From contig JBOHER010000490.1 of NCBI GenBank assembly GCA_050701115.1, positions 1 through 16,089 on the forward strand: a stretch of 16,089 nt of DNA, written 5' to 3'. Origin of the DNA: JBOHER01 sp050701115 (GTDB lineage: Bacteria; Actinomycetota; Actinomycetes; Mycobacteriales; Pseudonocardiaceae). The notes under the pieces are model-generated. The model was not told the origin of the DNA, ran no database searches, and saw only the letters and a list, made by a program, of their open reading frames with translations. Every line of letters begins with the position of its first letter. Position 1 is the first letter of the stretch. Both the position numbers and the translations under genes were made by a program. Shown piece after piece: positions 13,147-16,089 of this stretch.

Positions 13147-13278
13147 TCAAGTGATCGGGCCGCCGGTCGTGCCCGTGCCCCCCAGCCGGCAGTCGCGGAG
13201 CCGGTCGGCGTGCCCGGTGGCGAAAGCGACCATGTCCGGCTTCTTGCCGTCGTGGGCGATCAACGCGATGGTCTTCAG
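13147..13278 (-). pseudogene. mgsA: truncated methylglyoxal synthase
   Basis: On the - strand 43 codons read LKTIALIAHDGKKPDMVAFA and go on to GGTGTTGGPIT, then stop at TGA. This matches the first third of methylglyoxal synthase, which makes methylglyoxal from dihydroxyacetone phosphate: the IALIAHDxKKxDM motif and the phosphate-binding ATGTTG loop (here GTGTTG). The family is about 120-150 aa, so two thirds is missing, including the catalytic Asp region. The frame overlaps the stop of the upstream iolH-like gene (C-TGA, GGAG 5 nt before), so it begins with CTG where a normal coupled ATG would be expected. It is a remnant of the last gene of the catabolic operon, cut off at about 13150. Confidence 0.72.
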
Positions 13279-14138
13279 GTGAGCTCCTTGGTGACTCGCT
13301 CGAGCATCCGCCGGCGGATGGCGTCGGCGTCTTCCTCCCAGCCGAACACACACACCGTGGCCACGCCGTCGAAGTTCACCTCGCGCAGCGTGCCGAAGAA
13401 CTCCTCCCAGGCGACCTCACCGTTGCCGATCTCGTTGTGCTGGTGGATGCGGACATCGGCGCCCGGCGGGTTGATGATGTAGCGGTTGCCCACGTTCGCG
13501 CGGTGGTTGTAGCAGTCCGCGATGTGCACGTGCCGCAGCTTCTCCCCCGCGGCCCGCAGCATCCGGCGCAGGTCCCCCGCGCCGTCGGAGAGGTGGAAGG
13601 TGTGCGGTGCGCAGTAGACGTAGTTCACCCACGACTTGTTCAGACCGCGGACGATGTTGACGGCGTCGTCGTTGAGCTCGGCGAAGTCGTACGGGTGCGC
13701 CTCGATGTTCAGACCGATGCCGTACCGCTCGAAGTCGGGTATCAGCTCCTCCATCGACCGGTAAAACGCGTGCTCCGAGCGAACCGGGTCGTTCGGGTCA
13801 CCGGAGAGCTCGGAGTTCACGATCGGGCACTCGAGTTCGGCGGCGATCTGCAGCAGCCGCTTCCAGTTGCGCACCTGGGCCTGCCGCTCCTGCTCGTCGG
13901 GTGCGGCCCAGTTGAACACCGGCACCAGCGTGTGCACCCGGACCCCGGTCTCCCGCATAGCCTTGTTGACCTCGGCGATCGCGGCGTCGTCGGCCTTGGG
14001 GTAGGAGTGCCAGAAGAAGAAGTCCGGACGCGGCGACAGCTCCAGGTACTCATACCCAAGCTCGGCGGCCTTGCGGACTTCGTCGGCCACCGACAGCTCC
14101 GCGTGGTACATCGCGGGGTCCAACGCAACCTTGACCAT
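13275..14138 (-). CDS. iolH: IolH-like sugar phosphate isomerase/epimerase (TIM barrel)
   Basis: A 287-aa protein of the xylose-isomerase-like TIM-barrel superfamily. The best resemblance, from memory, is to the IolH proteins of actinobacterial inositol clusters: ALDPAMY (5-11), LGYEYLELSPRPDF (27-40), CPIVNSELSGDP (104-115), NIEAHPYDF (144-152), VYCAPHTFH (174-182), HVHIADCYNH (203-212), NPPGADVRIHQHNEIGNGEV (223-242). Metal ligands likely include Glu146, His205 and His232 or His234. The ATG at 14138 has GAGGAG about 7 nt upstream. It follows the dehydrogenase gene across a 150-nt structured spacer, and its stop overlaps the methylglyoxal synthase remnant. It is cytosolic. The exact substrate, an inosose or another keto-sugar derivative, cannot be fixed from the sequence. 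Confidence 0.82.
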   Translation of the reverse strand: MVKVALDPAMYHAELSVADEVRKAAELGYEYLELSPRPDFFFWHSYPKADDAAIAEVNKAMRETGVRVHTLVPVFNWAAPDEQERQAQVRNWKRLLQIAAELECPIVNSELSGDPNDPVRSEHAFYRSMEELIPDFERYGIGLNIEAHPYDFAELNDDAVNIVRGLNKSWVNYVYCAPHTFHLSDGAGDLRRMLRAAGEKLRHVHIADCYNHRANVGNRYIINPPGADVRIHQHNEIGNGEVAWEEFFGTLREVNFDGVATVCVFGWEEDADAIRRRMLERVTKELT

Positions 14139-14288
14139 GGGTTACTCCTCAGTTCCTACACTTGCGGGTGATCCGTCCGCCATCCGGTGGACGGGGCCGC
14201 CCGCCAGGGTGGTCACGGACGCCGGATCACCGCCGGGCCACCAGCACGACCAACGTCTTCCCTGGCGGACGGAGCAGAGCATGAATTC
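14139..14288 (-). promoter_or_regulatory. structured spacer between the dehydrogenase and iolH-like genes
   Basis: This 150-nt gap holds several overlapping stems. A local hairpin CCGTCCGCC (14173-14181) / GGTGGACGG (14186-14194) has a 4-nt loop and one G-U pair. Competing long-range pairs are GGTGATCCG (14167-14175) / CGGATCACC (14223-14231), CCGTCCGCCA (14173-14182) / TGGCGGACGG (14263-14272) and CCGCCAGGG (14201-14209) / CCCTGGCGG (14260-14268), all perfect. It could be an attenuator, an RNA-processing site or another palindromic repeat. No ORF is visible. Confidence 0.55.
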
Positions 14289-15293
14289 CTATACTGCGTA
14301 GAAGTCGGGCCGGTCGGTGAGCCGAACGTCGGCGACCTCGCCGGTGTGCAGCGACCGCACGGTGGCGTCGGCGACCACCGTGGCGGCGTAGCCGTCCCAC
14401 GCGCTCGGCCCGGCGAGCTCGTCGTCCAGCACGGCCCGCACCCACTCGGCGAACTCCACGTCGAACGCCAGGTTGAACCGCAGCTTCCAGTCCTGGAGCA
14501 CGCCCGTCGACAGCTGGGCGCCCTTGCGCAACCACACACGGGAGGGGTCGGGCAGGCTGACCGTGCCGGTCTCGCCGACCGTCTCGCAGCGGATGTCGTA
14601 GCCGTACTGGCAGTTGACGAACACCTCGAGGTCGATCCGCGCGCCGCCGGCCATCTCGAACAGCATGACCTGCGGGTCGGTCAGGTGCGCGAACCTGCGC
14701 GACGTCGACCGCGGCTTGACCACCTGGGTGCTGACGATCTCCTCGCCCAGCAGCCAGCGGATGGTGTCGATCTCATGGACCGCGGTGTCGTGGGCCGCCA
14801 TCTCCGAGTGGTAGGACTCCGGCACCGTCGGGTTGCGGTGCGCGCAGTGCACCAGCAGCGGAGCACCGATCTCTCCGGAGTCGATGACCCGCTTCATCTG
14901 GTAGCCCGCGTCGTAGCGGCGCATGAACCCGACCTGCACCAGCCTGCGGCCGTGTGCCTGCTCGGCCTCGATGATGCGCAGGCAGTCCTCGGCCGTGGTC
15001 GCGAGGGGCTTCTCGCAGAACACGTGCTTGCCCGCCGCGATGGCCGCCAGCACATACTCCGCATGGGTCGGGCCCCACGAGGTGACCACGACGGCGTCCA
15101 CCCCGGGGTCGCCGATCACGTCCTGCCCGGTGTCCAGGACGCGGGCACCCACGCCAGAGGCCACCTGCTTCGCCCGTTCGAGGTCGATGTCGGTCACCGC
15201 GACCACCCGCGCGCCGACCACCGTGTCGGTGAGTCTGCGGATGTGCTCCTGGCCGATCCACCCGGTCCCGATCACGCCGACGTTGACGGTCAT
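14289..15293 (-). CDS. Gfo/Idh/MocA-family dehydrogenase (inositol 2-dehydrogenase-like)
   Basis: A 334-aa NAD(P)-dependent oxidoreductase. The N-terminal Rossmann fold has GVIGTGWIGQEH (6-17) and the dinucleotide-selecting end of strand 2 at VTDID (33-37). EKPLATT (94-100) carries the catalytic Lys95. The C-terminal domain has HDTAVHEIDTIRWLL (168-182), whose Asp169 and His173 match the spacing of the Asp/His pair of inositol dehydrogenases. The length is normal. The likely reaction is oxidation of a cyclitol or sugar to the keto form, for example myo-inositol to scyllo-inosose. The start overlaps the stop of the ABC ATPase by 4 nt (ATGA), so the two are coupled. IolG is the best guess, given the IolH-like neighbour. 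Other sugar or cyclitol dehydrogenases of the family are possible. Confidence 0.88.
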   Translation of the reverse strand: MTVNVGVIGTGWIGQEHIRRLTDTVVGARVVAVTDIDLERAKQVASGVGARVLDTGQDVIGDPGVDAVVVTSWGPTHAEYVLAAIAAGKHVFCEKPLATTAEDCLRIIEAEQAHGRRLVQVGFMRRYDAGYQMKRVIDSGEIGAPLLVHCAHRNPTVPESYHSEMAAHDTAVHEIDTIRWLLGEEIVSTQVVKPRSTSRRFAHLTDPQVMLFEMAGGARIDLEVFVNCQYGYDIRCETVGETGTVSLPDPSRVWLRKGAQLSTGVLQDWKLRFNLAFDVEFAEWVRAVLDDELAGPSAWDGYAATVVADATVRSLHTGEVADVRLTDRPDFYAV

Positions 15294-16089
15294 GCGCCCG
15301 CGCTCCTTCCTGAGGTCGCCTCGCTGCGATCGTGCACCGCGCCCACGTCGGGGGCTTCGATGCGCTGCAACTCGTGCCTGAGCGCGTCCAGCTCGGCGCC
15401 GCCGGCCATGTGATGGGTCAGGTCGTCCAGCGACAGCTCCGCCCGCGGCGAGGACAGCTCCAGCTCGCCCTGCCTGAGCACCACGAAGTGGTCGCCGACC
15501 AGGTAGGCGTGGTGCGGGTTGTGGGTGATGAAGATGACCCCGAGCCCGGCGTCGCGGGCGGCGGAGATGTATTTCAGCACCACGCCGGACTGCTTGACGC
15601 CCAGCGCCGCGGTCGGCTCGTCCAGGATCAGCACCTTGGCGCCGAAATGGATCGCCCGCGCGATCGCCACCACCTGCCGCTGCCCACCGGACAGCGTGCC
15701 GACCGGCTGGTCAATGTCCGGCACCCGCACGCCCATCTTCTGCAACTCCTCATCCGCCGTGCGCCGCATCCGCTCGACGTCCAGCCGCCGGAACGGCCAC
15801 ACGCCTTTGATCAGCTCGGAGCCGAGGAAGAAGTTGCGCCACACCGGCAGCAGCGGCACCAGCGCCAGGTCCTGATACACCGTGGCTATGCCGCGGTCGA
15901 GCGCCTCCCGCGGCGAGGCGAACCGCACCTCTTCGCCCGCCACCCGGTAGCTGCCGGCGCCACAGCTGTACAGCCCGGAGATGATCTTGATCAGGGTGGA
16001 CTTCCCCGCACCGTTGTCACCGAGGATGCAGGTCACCTCACTCTCCCGGACCGAGAGGCTGACCCCGCGCAGGGCGTGGATGTTGCCGA
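15290..16089 (-). CDS. sugar ABC transporter ATP-binding protein (5' end beyond the window)
   Basis: The frame is open to the right edge of the window, so the N-terminus is missing. The visible part starts NIHALRGVSLSVRE and contains a complete nucleotide-binding domain: Walker A GDNGAGKST, Q-loop in TVYQDLALVP, signature LSGGQRQVVAIARAI, Walker B VLILDEPTAAL and switch His in ITHN. It resembles single-domain ATPases of the CUT2 sugar class (ribose, xylose, fructose, inositol importers) and lacks the second ATPase half of RbsA. The last 40 residues are a charged tail. With the dehydrogenase and the IolH-like gene it forms one operon, so the cargo is probably a cyclitol such as inositol. Permease and binding-protein genes should lie to the right. 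Confidence 0.92.
   Translation of the reverse strand, partial: GNIHALRGVSLSVRESEVTCILGDNGAGKSTLIKIISGLYSCGAGSYRVAGEEVRFASPREALDRGIATVYQDLALVPLLPVWRNFFLGSELIKGVWPFRRLDVERMRRTADEELQKMGVRVPDIDQPVGTLSGGQRQVVAIARAIHFGAKVLILDEPTAALGVKQSGVVLKYISAARDAGLGVIFITHNPHHAYLVGDHFVVLRQGELELSSPRAELSLDDLTHHMAGGAELDALRHELQRIEAPDVGAVHDRSEATSGRSAGA

Noticed and set aside
12956..13282. 108-codon + strand ORF as a real gene
   Set aside because: Only its first 30 or so residues match aldehyde dehydrogenase. The remainder is antisense to the methylglyoxal synthase stub and matches nothing, so it is a pseudogene frame.
13437..15413. Two long + strand open frames (13437-14171 and 14187-15413)
   Set aside because: They mirror the iolH-like and dehydrogenase genes, which carry clear motifs and coupled starts on the - strand.

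Overview
The window looks like an actinobacterial chromosome, most likely from Pseudonocardiales (Saccharopolyspora/Amycolatopsis-like). The GC content is high, GTG and TTG starts are used, there is a mycothiol synthase (MshD), a GlnR-type nitrogen regulator and an LmeA (DUF2993) protein. The family-level placement is inference.

Left two thirds (1-9843). This is a core block. Its gene order and relative orientations match, from memory, Mycobacterium tuberculosis Rv0823c to Rv0813c. On the + strand: the tail of a probable tRNA-dihydrouridine synthase, a GGDEF diguanylate cyclase (absent from the M. tuberculosis order), a LytR-CpsA-Psr ligase and PhoU with a PHO-box-like sequence upstream. On the - strand: glnR followed by mshD (phoT, which lies next to mshD in M. 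tuberculosis, is missing). On the + strand, divergent from glnR: lmeA and a membrane-anchored thioredoxin. A nested palindromic repeat follows, then a sulfur unit: a 27-codon Cys-containing leader ORF with attenuator-like stems, DUF4395 membrane protein, CysA rhodanese and SseC (DUF1416). A second palindromic repeat follows, then a 32-aa membrane peptide that looks leaderless, and a nitrobindin-like protein.

Middle (9913-12856). A TPR/LuxR-type regulator is followed by a SAM-dependent methyltransferase gene. The methyltransferase is interrupted near its 5' end by a 138-bp insertion flanked by CCAG direct repeats. Removing the insertion restores the conserved reading frame exactly, so this looks like a miniature non-autonomous element.

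Right end (12857-16089). A scar region holds two gene stubs: an aldehyde dehydrogenase fragment (+) and a truncated methylglyoxal synthase (-). Beyond it is a - strand sugar/inositol-type catabolic operon read leftwards: ABC ATPase (running off the window), Gfo/Idh/MocA dehydrogenase and an IolH-like TIM-barrel protein, with a strongly structured 150-nt spacer between the last two.

How the parts fit together: the core block groups phosphate (PhoU), nitrogen (GlnR), thiol and sulfur (MshD, thioredoxin, CysA, SseC) and envelope (LCP, LmeA) functions. The best candidates for new biology are the sulfur leader with its DUF4395 CxxC membrane protein, the miniature insertion in the methyltransferase, and the two nested palindromic repeats that separate transcription units.
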